DNA of 64,000 nucleotides from Pohlia nutans (taxonomy: Eukaryota > Streptophyta > Bryopsida > Bryales > Mniaceae). The first letter of the stretch is position 1, and each line of letters begins with the position of its first letter. Position numbers and translations under genes: made by a program. The notes beneath the pieces are model-generated. The model saw only the letters and a program-made list of their open reading frames with translations. It had not been told where the DNA came from and ran no database searches. The stretch spans positions 51,634,234-51,698,233 of the forward strand of contig CM040085.1 of the NCBI GenBank assembly GCA_022496805.1, written 5' to 3'. Positions 12,450 to 22,538 of this stretch are shown here, one piece after another.

Positions 12450-13139
12450 ATGAAGGGGTTGTTCAACCTTGTGTGCGGAGTGCAGCCGGTGCGAGTGGTG
12501 TACGGCGATGGCGAGGTGCTGTACTTGCCGCCCTTGACGACAGTAGAGGAAGTTCTGCAATCGTACCCTCACCATTTCGTGTGCCAACCCGGGTTGAACA
12601 GCGGAAGCAGCAACCAAATGCTGCCCTTAGACGCTGAGCTTCAAAGTGACTGCATCTACTTCCTGCTCCCGGTGCCACGCATGTTCCCTGCCGCGCCGTT
12701 TCCATCTTCCCAATGCCGATGCTACGCGTCCACTGCAGTCGACGAGGATCAGCTTCCGTCTAATTACCGAGCCTCGCCGCTGCGCGTGTACAGCTCCCCG
12801 CAAAGAATCGGCGGCTTAGGGTCCCCGTTGCGAGGGAGATCGCTGCGGCAAATGCTGAAAGGTTCCAAGAGCAAGGTGTTGCCGGAATCTAGTCTGTACA
12901 GCGCAGGCAGGGAGGACTTAGCCATGGCGCGACCGCTGTGGAGAAATTGTCCGTGGCGGCCACGTCTCGGATGTATCAGCGAGGAAGACGACTTGGAGCT
13001 CGCGTTGGAGGAGCTTCGGTATTACGGATTCATGCGCAAGAGGGAGCATTCCTCTGCAAAAATGCCAGCCGCAGCCAAGCCCCCGGCGTCCCCCCGACCT
13101 CCTCAGTTGAAGCCTTCCAAGTCCTCAAGGTGGCCTTGA
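12450..13139 (+). CDS. PADRE/DUF4228-domain protein
   Basis: A 229-residue intronless frame. The N-terminal PADRE (DUF4228) hallmark is visible: VRVVYGDGEVLYLPPLT (about residues 14-30), then VEEVLQSYPHHFVC, and LPLDAELQSDCIYFLLP (about 58-74). The C-terminal part has the family's second signature, W-x-P-x-L-x-x-I-S-E, as PWRPRLGCISE, followed by an acidic helix. The tail is basic and proline-rich, as expected for the family's disordered region. I chose the Met at 12450 over the upstream Met at 12429 because MKGLFNLVCG leads straight into the domain and the extra seven residues are unlike the family. PADRE proteins are plant-specific and tied to pathogen and abiotic stress responses; no enzymatic activity is established. 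A second member lies 1.5 kb downstream, facing it. No clear TATA box was found. Confidence 0.85.
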   Translation: MKGLFNLVCGVQPVRVVYGDGEVLYLPPLTTVEEVLQSYPHHFVCQPGLNSGSSNQMLPLDAELQSDCIYFLLPVPRMFPAAPFPSSQCRCYASTAVDEDQLPSNYRASPLRVYSSPQRIGGLGSPLRGRSLRQMLKGSKSKVLPESSLYSAGREDLAMARPLWRNCPWRPRLGCISEEDDLELALEELRYYGFMRKREHSSAKMPAAAKPPASPRPPQLKPSKSSRWP

Positions 13140-14644
13140 TTTCTCCCTCTCCGTGTCCATGTTCAATGAATTGTTCCAAGCATGATTGCGATCTGTTCAA
13201 CTGCAATATCATTTCTGTGTGAAAGTTTAACAACCTTTGTTGACGATGATCAATTTGATATGTGCAGGATAATGGCAGACGCGCAGATTGAATGGTCGAG
13301 TGCAACGGCAGGAGTTCCAAGCATGATTGCGATCTGTTGAAGATTAGAATCGCTCTTGTGCATGGACAAGCTCGAACGACACTCTTCTTATTACCTCATC
13401 AGATGGTGATCTTCTTTGTATAATAGATAGTTTCTACATTAGGAAAAACCTTTGAAGTTTCTCAAGTACAAGTTGACTCTAGCAATTGATGTCTTTCCCA
13501 TCAAATCAACTGTTGATGCCATGAGACTTTCTTTATTTCTGTTAAAGAAAGACAGGTTTTTCTTGTCGACTTATGCACGAGTTCTCGACTGGCTTTCTTC
13601 CGCACATGAATGTCACTTGGTAGAAAATGACGTTGCAACAGAAGCACACTAGCTTTCTTCAACAATGTTAGAAATTGTCATCCACCTCAAGGAAGGGGGT
13701 AACGGTTTTCAATCTTGAAAACTGCATATGTTGAAAACTGATCTTCATGCTACCGGGCAGACTGAACTGCTTCTAATTAAGAATTTGTGAAACGATGGGA
13801 TTCAACATACCTAGTACTTTTGACCCCTGTAATTGTTCCTCCCATTTCAACGTTGAGCATTTGCCTCCTAAAGTACTCTGAACCCCACAATTAAGAGAGG
13901 ATAAACTTGGCTACCACCATGGGTTCCATGAACAGGGCTTACAGCATGAACTATCTCAGCAACAATGTGATCAGCTCCTCTATTGAGTTTGATCAGTCAT
14001 ATTGTCCTTACCATACCAAACATGCAAACTACTACTTGGACAAGCCTATAAATCTCTCGTGCTATTCACAACAGCATTTAGTAGGATCTATCCAAGAAGC
14101 AAACACAGAAGCGTTTCACTGAGATGCATTGAAATAAGGTTTTTGCAAGAAGGAAGGCTTGCACAGCCATTCTCTTCATGAAAGACCAGAGATGTTACAC
14201 TGATCTAGGGCGACATGTCGATTAACACATCATATCTTCCAAGAGAAGAAATAGTACACTATATATAGAGCTCTCAGCCTTGTTTTTCTTTCTACTCTAT
14301 TGTACACATGCCATCTATCATCTAAAAGGCTTCACAAAATCATCAGAATTTCTTCACAGCCAAGATGACATCGTAGCAAAGTCGGAATGTCTTACAAATC
14401 GTTCCAAACACCGCTCGTCGCAACGTAAACCCTTGATCAATATGTTCCTCTATCAGAAATATATCTCTCTTCATAACATATTTGAATGTCCAACACGGCC
14501 TCCCTTCTCTTGTGCAAAATCAGGATATGTGCTCGAGAATTGAAAGACCGAGCAACAAGGGTGCAGATTAGGTCTTGAATAACGATCGCAGTGTCGACAA
14601 CACAACATGGAAAAGCTGCTCCAAGATTCAAATTCCTTGGTGCG
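13140..14644. other. Spacer between convergent PADRE genes
   Basis: This 1.5 kb holds the 3' ends of both genes. The phrase GTTCCAAGCATGATTGCGATCTGTT occurs twice (near 13172 and 13316, in overlapping form), a short local duplication. No convincing coding frame, poly(A) signal cluster or transposon ends were found. Confidence 0.5.
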
Positions 14645-15559
14645 CTACGCCATGTACAGAGATCGGCTGTTACCTCGAGTTCGTTGCTGTTGTTGTTGCG
14701 CAGAGTATTTTGCAACACGAGGTGGAGATATATTCTTGGGTGCAATCACGGGCTGCCTCGGAGGAGAGATGTTCTTCCGTGGAGGAGGAGCTCCACTACT
14801 GTCTGTCTCTTCTTGCGAGGAGACAGGGGAACGAAACTCAACAATGGGCGCCATCTCGGAAATGCTCTGCAAAACTGGCTTCCACACAACCTTCCGCCGT
14901 CTCCGTGCTCGCCGAAGGTAAAACTCCTGCCTCCTGGAAACATACAACCCTAATTCGGATCGCGCGGCACTTTTGAAAATGGGAAGGACGTCGACATCTT
15001 GCAGATTGGCGGGGGTGGGAGTAGCGGGAACAGGCTCCGAATTTGAAAGTGAAGAAAGATTGGCGGACTGAACATCCGAGAACTGGGTTCGGGGAAGACG
15101 AAGCGCTTGCAAGCAATGCCGAACGAAGACGAGCTTGAGCTGCAGGTGCTTGGGTGGCCGCTCGCCTCCTCGCATGGACTCCAGCTGCTGCTGCATCGCG
15201 GCCGAATGGACATCGAAGACCTTGGAGTGCGGGCTTCGAATCTCCCGCATTCCGCGTCGGGACAACCGGAGCAAGATCCTGTGCGAGGATTTCTTGGGTT
15301 GGAACTCGATAAAGGGCTGCGCGTTCGGAGTGGCAGGGCACACGAAATAGGTCATGCCTTTCTGCATAAGCTCATCGGCAGACATGCGATTCGCAATAGT
15401 GTGCGGGTAGCTGCTGCCCGCACAGACGAAGTAGTCGGGATTGCCAAGCAGAAACTCGTACACGCTGCAGGCGCGGCTGAGGCTATCAATATGGCCGTCG
15501 GGGTACACAATTCGCACGCTGTCCGGAAGCGTGATGCACGCAAACGGAGTAAGACCCAT
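14645..15559 (-). CDS. PADRE/DUF4228-domain protein
   Basis: A 304-residue intronless frame from the Met at 15559. The PADRE N-terminus is clear: SVRIVYPDGHIDSLSRACSV (about residues 14-33), a GNPDYFVC segment, and MSADELMQKGMTYFVCP (about 58-74). The C-terminal W-x-P-x-L-x-x-I-S-E signature is present as WKPVLQSISE, preceded by an arginine run (RRARRRRK) that could act in nuclear localisation. The frame also opens 23 residues upstream (15628), but a start giving Met-Gly fits the family, where N-terminal Met-Gly and a nearby Cys are common; lipidation is an inference. The tail contains KNISPPR twice and a glutamine run. It faces the other PADRE gene; the two share little beyond the domain, so they are old paralogs rather than a fresh duplicate. 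The several open frames on the opposite strand are shadows. Confidence 0.85.
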   Translation of the reverse strand: MGLTPFACITLPDSVRIVYPDGHIDSLSRACSVYEFLLGNPDYFVCAGSSYPHTIANRMSADELMQKGMTYFVCPATPNAQPFIEFQPKKSSHRILLRLSRRGMREIRSPHSKVFDVHSAAMQQQLESMRGGERPPKHLQLKLVFVRHCLQALRLPRTQFSDVQSANLSSLSNSEPVPATPTPANLQDVDVLPIFKSAARSELGLYVSRRQEFYLRRARRRRKVVWKPVLQSISEMAPIVEFRSPVSSQEETDSSGAPPPRKNISPPRQPVIAPKNISPPRVAKYSAQQQQQRTRGNSRSLYMA

Positions 15560-16150
15560 TGCAACGAACGCCTTCCTAATCAAATACAATCCACCACATC
15601 CTTCGCAACGATCACTCTCTTGCACCAATCAATCAAAGCGCAATTGTAGAGGATTCAATCCCACCGAGCTACGGTGCATTGAACCTCCAGAAACAAAGCA
15701 AACCATTTCCATCACAGAGATGACAGATCTGCGATGCAGTCGACAGGCGGAATCCGTTCACTGGAGCTGGCGATTTCCTCCAGAAGCGCAACAAGGTGAC
15801 ACGAAAATCATCAGCAAAATGTGCACCACATGGAAAGCTCCGTCGCAGGAACTGGCCGGCCGGAGCAGAGCAATGGCTGTGAGCTTGACCCGGCCCTTGT
15901 GCAGCTGAAGATGGAGAAACAATATTCACAAGATCCAATGCACTACACTACGCTAAAGAAACGCGGATCTGAGGAGAGAACCTGGTGACCACACTGGTCA
16001 AGCTACTGAACAAACTGGCACCAGCAATGGGTAATGGCACTATAACAAGACCCAGGCACTTGCTGCACTCGCTGCCAGTGCTAAATATAACCCCGTGCTC
16101 TCCTGGCATCCCCCGCCCGCCCCCCCGCAGTTTTTTATTAACTTAGTTTT
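15560..16150 (-). promoter_or_regulatory. Probable upstream region of the minus-strand PADRE gene
   Basis: This is GC-richer than the flanks and ends at a C-rich tract (CCCCCGCCCGCCCCCCCGC, 16110-16128). A TATATTTAG motif on the minus strand lies near 16085, roughly 500 bases before the start codon. Calling it a TATA box is a guess. Short upstream frames are present but not conserved-looking. Confidence 0.3.
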
Positions 16151-16390
16151 CACCATTCTTGTTGCCCCGGTCACTTTGTATACTAGTAACAAGGTCGGTC
16201 TTACTACAAATGAAGCCAGTGGATAGCTACTCACATGCCCTGCACACACAATTGAGTTAAATAATACATCCAGTTGAGTTTGGAAATACCGTTGGATTTG
16301 TAAACTGAGTGCCGGCACAATTGAGTTGAATTTTCTACTACAACTGCTACTTCAGTTTGAATCAGGGAATGAATCATAACTACACATACA

Positions 16391-16486
16391 GTAGATAGAA
16401 ACTCCGGACCTCTTTCGAGGCCCGTGTAAATAAAGTGTTTGTTCGTAATGACAATGATCAAGTGTCCATTGGACAAAGGGTCATTG
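16391..16486 (-). mobile_element. Short retroposon family M ((TCTA)n tail), copy 1
   Basis: On the minus strand it reads from AATGACCCTTTGTCCAATGG to GAGGTCCGGAGTTTCTATC, ending in a short TCTA-type tail. It matches four other copies, at 19079, 26846, 33010 (truncated) and 53317. Confidence 0.6.
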
Positions 16487-16750
16487 TTACCCAAAAAATA
16501 CCATAACTATACTAAATAGTGCATTTAGGTTGCCCCTCACTAATTTCTCGACATTTTACACTATATAAATATTTATTGTTCTTGTACAAAGATGCAGTAA
16601 TTTTCAAGTGGACGTGGAAAGGCTCCATGCGCCTCTATGTGTACAAATGGTGACTCACGAGGTAACTTTTTGGGTAAAGCAACCTAAATGCACTATTTAG
16701 TGTAGCCTCAAATCACCATTTTGTAGCTTTATTTATTGTACGTGGTCTCC

Positions 16751-16952
16751 ATAAGGTTCTTTAGCCCTTCTACTGTTGAGCTCAAAATCTTGTCCACTAT
16801 TCCTAAATCATTGTAGCAGATTTGGAATGATGGGCAAGTCCACATCATCTTTAGCAAAAGATTGGGTAGTGAGGCATTGTATTTAATGTTAAAGCTTCTA
16901 TAGTGTTGCTGTTGAAAGGGGTGGACTCCACTATTTGCTAAAGAACCTTATG
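16751..16952. mobile_element. MITE family H, copy 2
   Basis: The ends ATAAGGTTCTTTAGC and GCTAAAGAACCTTAT are exact reverse complements over 15 bases. The interior closely matches 6467-6668. No coding capacity. Confidence 0.75.
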
Positions 16953-17016
16953 TCAAAAAAACATTTAAACTCAACTTGTGGTAGAACAAGCAATTCAGTC
17001 ATGGAACGAGCCAATA

Positions 17017-17150
17017 TATTTTTTTAGCTCCATTGGTAGAGTGACACGCACTCTAGAGGTAGGGGAAAATGGATAGAATCATTCATGTGTATGTGTTCAT
17101 CCGTAAAATTATCTATTATAAGGCACTTTCATTGGCCTTGTGCATGGCAT
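17017..17150 (+). mobile_element. tRNA-related SINE family L, head portion
   Basis: TAGCTCCATTGGTAGAGTG resembles a tRNA A-box and D-arm. It is followed by GGAAAATGGATAGAATCAT, GTTCATCC and TTATCTATTATAAGGCACTTT, all shared with the minus-strand insertion at 59444-59721. Fragments of the body occur at 40862-41000 and 50735-50790. A B-box is not clear, so the tRNA origin is likely but unproven. Confidence 0.5.
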
Positions 17151-19078
17151 GCTCTAACACTATTGATGTGTGCTCAAGAGCCTCCTTTTCTGCAAGTGTA
17201 TGGACCACCTCCACATCAAAACTCGTGATGATTTTTTAAATCATCTACAATTAAAATTTTAAACCCTTATAATTTTGGCACATGGTATGAAAATAATACA
17301 TTCTTTGGTGTATTTGAATTCTCATTGAAATAGATTGTATTTGAAATCTCAACAAGAATACCGGTACTGTAAAATTTGCCTATTCAAAGAACAGATACTA
17401 TGCTCATCACTTGAAGTGTAGATTTATCATAATTTCGTTGCAGAGGGATGTGTAATTGGGCTCAGTGTGTAAAAAAGAATTCTTGGTGATAGTTTTTTTC
17501 CTTTTACAGTGGAAATAATATCCCCATAAAAAGAAGTAAAATCCCGAAAACCCTATTATTTTTTAATATTTTGACAGGAGGATCATGAAGGACCGCCACG
17601 TGAGCAGCGGAGGTGGAGTCGGAGGAGGATACCGATAGGCTTAATGGGCTCTGACACGCCCAGCGTGGGCATTTTCTATTTCTGTCAGAAGAGGCAGGGT
17701 GCACTGAGGTAGACAGACCTTAAACTACCCAAGACCTAATTCCGCACCCTATCATTCGTCCCCAATTCCACCTTGGGATAGACTCAACTCTACTTCACTT
17801 CAAGTGAACACTAAATGCAGTAAGAGCATTCGCATCCATGCACGTTAAAGTTGACTCGCTAAAACTATTCATCTACATGTGCAAAGCCCTTAAACTTAGG
17901 GCTTACATGTTCAAGTCGAGAGGCCGTGAGATTGAGTGGCCAAACTTTGTTGAGAGTCCAAAAAAATGGGCTGAAAATAGGCAATAAAATATAGTTTTCA
18001 TTTTTTATGAAAAGAAATCGACGGCATCTCGACTATACTTTGGGTTTCCATTCCCGTCCGACCCAAACTTTCTTTCAAGAGGCCGTCGCCTTGGTCAAAA
18101 AGTGTTGCCATGTAGGCATTTTGGAGGTCGACAGTCTTTGGACTTTGGCCTCTAGTGTGATGGGTCGAGAGGCCGAATTCTTGATTTCTTGCAATCCAAT
18201 TGGTGGAAATCGACGGCCTCTCGACTTTTGGCCATAGTGTGAAGCGGCTCTTACACTCCCCCCACTCTTGAATGTCCCTCAAACACCAAAAGTGCACATC
18301 AAATAGTCAATGGACCAATCACAAGTAGAATGTAGGATATAGTAAACTAAACTTAGATTTGAAGGGCCATTTCTTAACACGTTAGGATTGAGGGTCAAGA
18401 GGCATTTTGGAAGGGTCCTTAGCATTTTTCATTTAGTTACTGGGAGGGTATGGGTGCGGATGCTCTAAGTAATAAGTGGAATTGGGTGTAAGCTGAGCGG
18501 TTTTAGGTACTTCAACGAATGAAATTGAGATCACAAAGTGATGATTAAGGTAGAAATACAATAAATAAATAAAAACGAGTTTTGCATATTAGAAAATGGA
18601 GTCATAGCATGGATAGAGAGAGAAGGAAAAATAATGAAGAGGCGATTTGATTCCGTACTTTTTTTTATTCCCAATAGATAATTTTATACAAATTTTCAAA
18701 GTGAAAATTTTGTCTAATCAAATAGTTTTGATAGAAAATTTCCCAAAACCGATAGGCCATTCTACCCATGAATTGTGTCTATCCAATTTCCATCAATTAG
18801 CTCAGTTTAAAAAAAACATCACGCCTTGAACCTATACTAGTCACAATTGTTAGACATTCTCCGAAATGAGTGAAGGATGTCTTCGTTCAATAGAAGTCTA
18901 GAGTTTGGTTCGTAGGGTCCTCACAATTTTCTATATTTCTACCTTAAACAATTAAGACAGTGAAGGAAGCAATTTAGCATGACAATCAAGTAGATTTCTT
19001 AAGTATAAATGAGTGGAATTGGGTGTAGATGGAGCGGTTTAAAGTAATTTCTCCATCAACTATAGGTTGATTTTGAAT
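17151..19078. other. No gene seen; intergenic
   Basis: A short local inverted-repeat flavour appears near 18017-18230 (CGACGGCATCTCGAC and CGACGGCCTCTCGAC, with AGAGGCCG recurring), suggesting a decayed foldback of about 220 bases. The frames here (17998-18297 and its opposite) follow that repeat and show no recognisable protein. Confidence 0.45.
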
Positions 19079-19193
19079 AGCACCAATGGGCCTTTGTCCG
19101 GTGGGCACTGGTTCATTGTCAAGACAAACAGACACTTTATTCACGCCGGCCTTGAAAGGGGTCCGGAGTTTCTATCTATCTATCTATCTTGGT
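19079..19193 (+). mobile_element. Short retroposon family M, copy 2, with target duplication
   Basis: The body from AGCACCAATGGGCCTTTGTCC to GGTCCGGAGTTTC ends in a (TCTA)n-type tail. It is flanked by TTTTGAAT at 19071-19078 and 19194-19201, an 8-base direct repeat as left by target-primed retroposition. Confidence 0.65.
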
Positions 19194-19403
19194 TTTGAAT
19201 GATTATAAAGCATTTTTTGGATGCTCATAGTCTCTACCTAGTGGCATGTTTGAATTTTCAAGGTAGACCACTTTAAAAATTCATAAAAATTATAGTTTTT
19301 ATTGGAAAAAGATGATTTCACTTCAATTCAATTCCACTAAGATTTATCTTTCCCTCAAAAATTTGTGACACATTTGGTATGTCGTCCAAGATGTTCAGAT
19401 TGC

Positions 19404-19860
19404 TTAATCCTTTGACCCTCACGTGTCCATATAATGGACATTGAACAGATTGTAAGCCTTCTCTTTACTACATACAATGACGTTTTCATCCATCCAAATT
19501 TTTCTTAGTTCTTGAGCTAGTTGACTACCATTTATATAATATGGGTCTTCAAAATAAGATACTGTGAACTTTTGTAAAATAGAAAAATTGGTTTATGTCA
19601 AGTTTCATTTTTAGTTCAAAACATGAGGTCTTTAAAATGATTTTCCAAAATTGTTGATTTGGGATTTTTAATTGAATTTCAAAAGAAAATCTTGAAAATT
19701 GAATTTTTAAAAAATTAATAAAAATATATGATAAATCCAACTGTACATATGTGATTTACACATTGACGTTTACAACTTTGTTTTGTATATCAACTCCATT
19801 TTTGTTATAACACATCTTTGAAATTGGTGCATCTTATGAACCTGAAATGCTTAAATGGAT
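19404..19860 (+). mobile_element. TTAA element family D, one end clear
   Basis: TTAA at 19404-19407 is followed by TCCTTTGACCCTCACGTGTCCATATAATGGACA, which includes a GTCCATATAATGGAC palindrome. The body matches the split copy at 47293-47455 plus 49225-49535. The right end is not clear; the end coordinate marks where similarity fades. Confidence 0.5.
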
Positions 19861-19919
19861 AGTAAGAACATGTTTTCATGGATAATCGTATGCCCAAACA
19901 AATGAGCAGCCAATAATTA

Positions 19920-20517
19920 CTAAAAAAGGTTGTATATCAGGCTAGAAGGTGGAGGAGGGGACCTACCGATATGCCACGGCTGCGGACAATTTGTTTGTAG
20001 GAGGGGCAACAAGATGGGTAGCGTGTGGAAAATGGGGTGGACTGTGGGCAGAATACCACCCCATTTTCCAAACTCGTTAAAAAAATAAAATATTTAATAT
20101 TTTTTAAAATTTTAAATATTTTTTATAAATAAAAAATTATTATTTTAATCTAAAATTATCATTTAAAACTAAAAGTTCAATTTTATAATTTAAAAATTAA
20201 ATTCATTTAAAAAAAATTGTCCAATGATGGACTGCCACGTGGCAGTACACGTTGAGAGTTAGTAGGGTCATGAACATTGGAATGGGTTGGCACTTCAATT
20301 CCCTTCCTCCACCCTTTATTTCCCCCCTAACCCTCAAAATTCTTAGAAAATGTGCTACATGTCTTCTAAAACTTGGAGATTTAATTTTTTTTCAAATTTT
20401 TTTTTGCCATTCTATAGAGGGTGGAATGTACTTATGTTTCACCGCCTGGATTTGTATTTTAAATAAAGAAAGTCGAAAATATTGCAATCCCAAAATCAAA
20501 GAGTCTTTTCTGAACTT
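19920..20517. other. No gene seen; local inverted repeat
   Basis: AAAATGGGGTGG (20030-20041) and CCACCCCATTTT (20058-20069) form a short perfect inverted repeat, followed by very AT-rich sequence. The frame at 20252-20521 has no recognisable content. Confidence 0.4.
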
Positions 20518-20912
20518 TTAAACCCCCAACAAGTGCAGGGTGTTCTTCAACATCCTAAACATCTCCAAACGCAACGAAAATTGGTACACAACTAAGTAAC
20601 ATCGTATAGAATGTGAAAGTGAAGTGTGACAGGTTTTGGTAGTGAGGTTTTTTTGATGTAGACATGGTCAAACGCATCTGAAATTTTCGGGCATGTGTTT
20701 TTTTGGGGTGTTTTTTTCCATCAAACACAGTTATCTTGCAATCCGTGTGGTCAAAATCAACGAAATTTGTTGTGTATGTTTTTCAAATAGTTTAGGATAA
20801 GATCTTACAGTTAGAAGGTAAAAAGTAATAATTTTGGATTTTTTGCATAGGAGAGTAAAAATGGCATTGGAGTGTTTTTGAAGGAAAAACACTCTGGTCC
20901 TTTAGGGATTAA
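20518..20912 (+). mobile_element. TTAA element related to family F
   Basis: The right end CCTTTAGGGA is followed by TTAA (20909-20912), and the left boundary is TTAA at 20518-20521 then ACCCCCAAC. The interior (ATCTTGCAATCCGTGTGGTCAAA and onward) resembles the 41545-42359 element. The inverted ends match poorly, so the left boundary is uncertain. Confidence 0.5.
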
Positions 20913-21119
20913 ATGTAACTTTTCCACATGCATGCATGCGTCAGGTAACTTCGAGGGAATCTGTTGTCAATTAAGAAATATAAAATATAAAATTAGAAAT
21001 TACTCTAACGCATGAGAAAAAGAAACGCAACGCAAAAAAGGAGCATGGCTCTACTTGCGAGATTATAATGCAGTCGCACAGTGCTTGAACAATAGTTGCA
21101 ACAAGAAAAGACAAAGCTT

Positions 21120-21695
21120 TTAACCCCTAACTGCCTAAGCGTCCATTTTTTGGACGATGTACAGATTTCATCCAAAATTTCTCATCCGTCATGCATTTTT
21201 TGCAGTGTGGAATTTTTCCTGTAGATTCTATAGGAAGTTAGCTTCATGCATATGTGATCCGATTAGAAAGGAGATGATTTGTGAAATTTTTATGCCTCAT
21301 TTCATGTCGTAGTGATTCACCCAAAATTTTGAAGATTTTAGTGTAAAAGTGGTAAAAAAAAGTCAACTCATAAAATTAAGCAACCAAAAAATCTCCAAAA
21401 ATCACTACACTTAGAGTATTACATTTCAACCAATCACAAAGAATTTCATCTGTAGATTGTCAATATCTTATTCGTAATTGAATTACAAAATAATTTTGAA
21501 TTGCACGTTTCAAATTTTATACAAAATTATTGGTAATAGCAACCATAGTTCTAACCGTATGGATAGAATCTAAAATTCATAATGTACAACTTTTATTCAT
21601 ATATCAAGTTCAAAATATCCCTCTAGGTTGCATTTTATAATGCATCTTTGCAAAACTGCCGAATTTGGAGAGGGCTCTAGGCATTTAGGGGTTAA
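21120..21695 (+). mobile_element. TTAA element family A, full-length reference copy
   Basis: TTAA at 21120-21123 and 21692-21695 flank a 568-base interior. The left end is CCCCTAACTGCCTAAGCGTCC, followed by a TCCATTTTTTGGA hairpin; the right end is GGCATTTAGGGG. It has no coding capacity. The length equals that of the copy at 49532-50107 and of the nested copy at 30283-31406 once its insertion is subtracted. TTAA targets and CCC...GGG ends are the marks of the piggyBac superfamily. Confidence 0.85.
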
Positions 21696-22085
21696 TATGT
21701 TTTTGTTTCTTGCTTTTACCTTCCTCCATTTTGGGAACGCAGATGCAAGTGCGGCAAGGACTTGGTGTGAATGGGCCATGAATGTGGGGAGGTTTATAAC
21801 GCGAGTGAGAAATTAGTGAAGGTGATACTAAATATCCTTATGATGTAAAATTAGTGTGATATGAAGATTTCAGGCACTGAGTAAACTTTTCAGCCCTGGC
21901 TAATGAGATTTGGCATGGCAAAATAGTGAGTGCATGATTCGGGAATTAGTACCACACGCACTAAATGCTATTGCTCTGACCCGTCTGGCAGGAGCTTGCA
22001 ATTCGCCGACAATTGCGCAGGAAACCGTTACAACACCTGCACCAACTTGAATCATGCTCCAAAATAAAACTCCAACCTGGACAGT

Positions 22086-22112
22086 TTTATTTTATTTTAT
22101 TTTATTTTATTT
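22086..22112. repeat. (TTTTA)n microsatellite
   Basis: About five tandem TTTTA units. It lies just outside the Harbinger element. Confidence 0.85.
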
Positions 22113-22538
22113 TTTGTGACAGGCCTACCATTCTTGAATGAGTGGCCTCTTGTACCGACCATGCCACATCCTCTTGAGGAATCTTTTTGCATTCAAAGAC
22201 ACTTAGGGCCTGTTTACACCAAAAAACTTGGGCTCCAACCCATGAACACAAGTGGTACTTTGTTCAAGGGATGAGACCATTGTAAGTGGGGTACCATGCT
22301 TGAAACAAGGGACTTATAAGTAGGTAGTGGCCCAAACATTTGGTGTAAACCAAGAGAGTTGAGTCATGGCCCATTGTGCACTTGGGCTGAATTTTTAAAG
22401 TAGAGTTATCCATAGAAGTTTTTTTTAATTTACCCCATACTCATAGAATCTTTTGTAGTCAATGCTGCCCTACATCTTTGAGTGCTGTTTTGTTCAATCT
22501 CTCTCAAATTTTGGCCGTTTATGATGATTTTTGGCATC

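Noticed and set aside
14575..15649. Several long plus-strand frames opposite the minus-strand PADRE gene
   Set aside because: They overlap a frame with clear family motifs, contain low-complexity or arginine-rich shadow sequence and have no recognisable domain.
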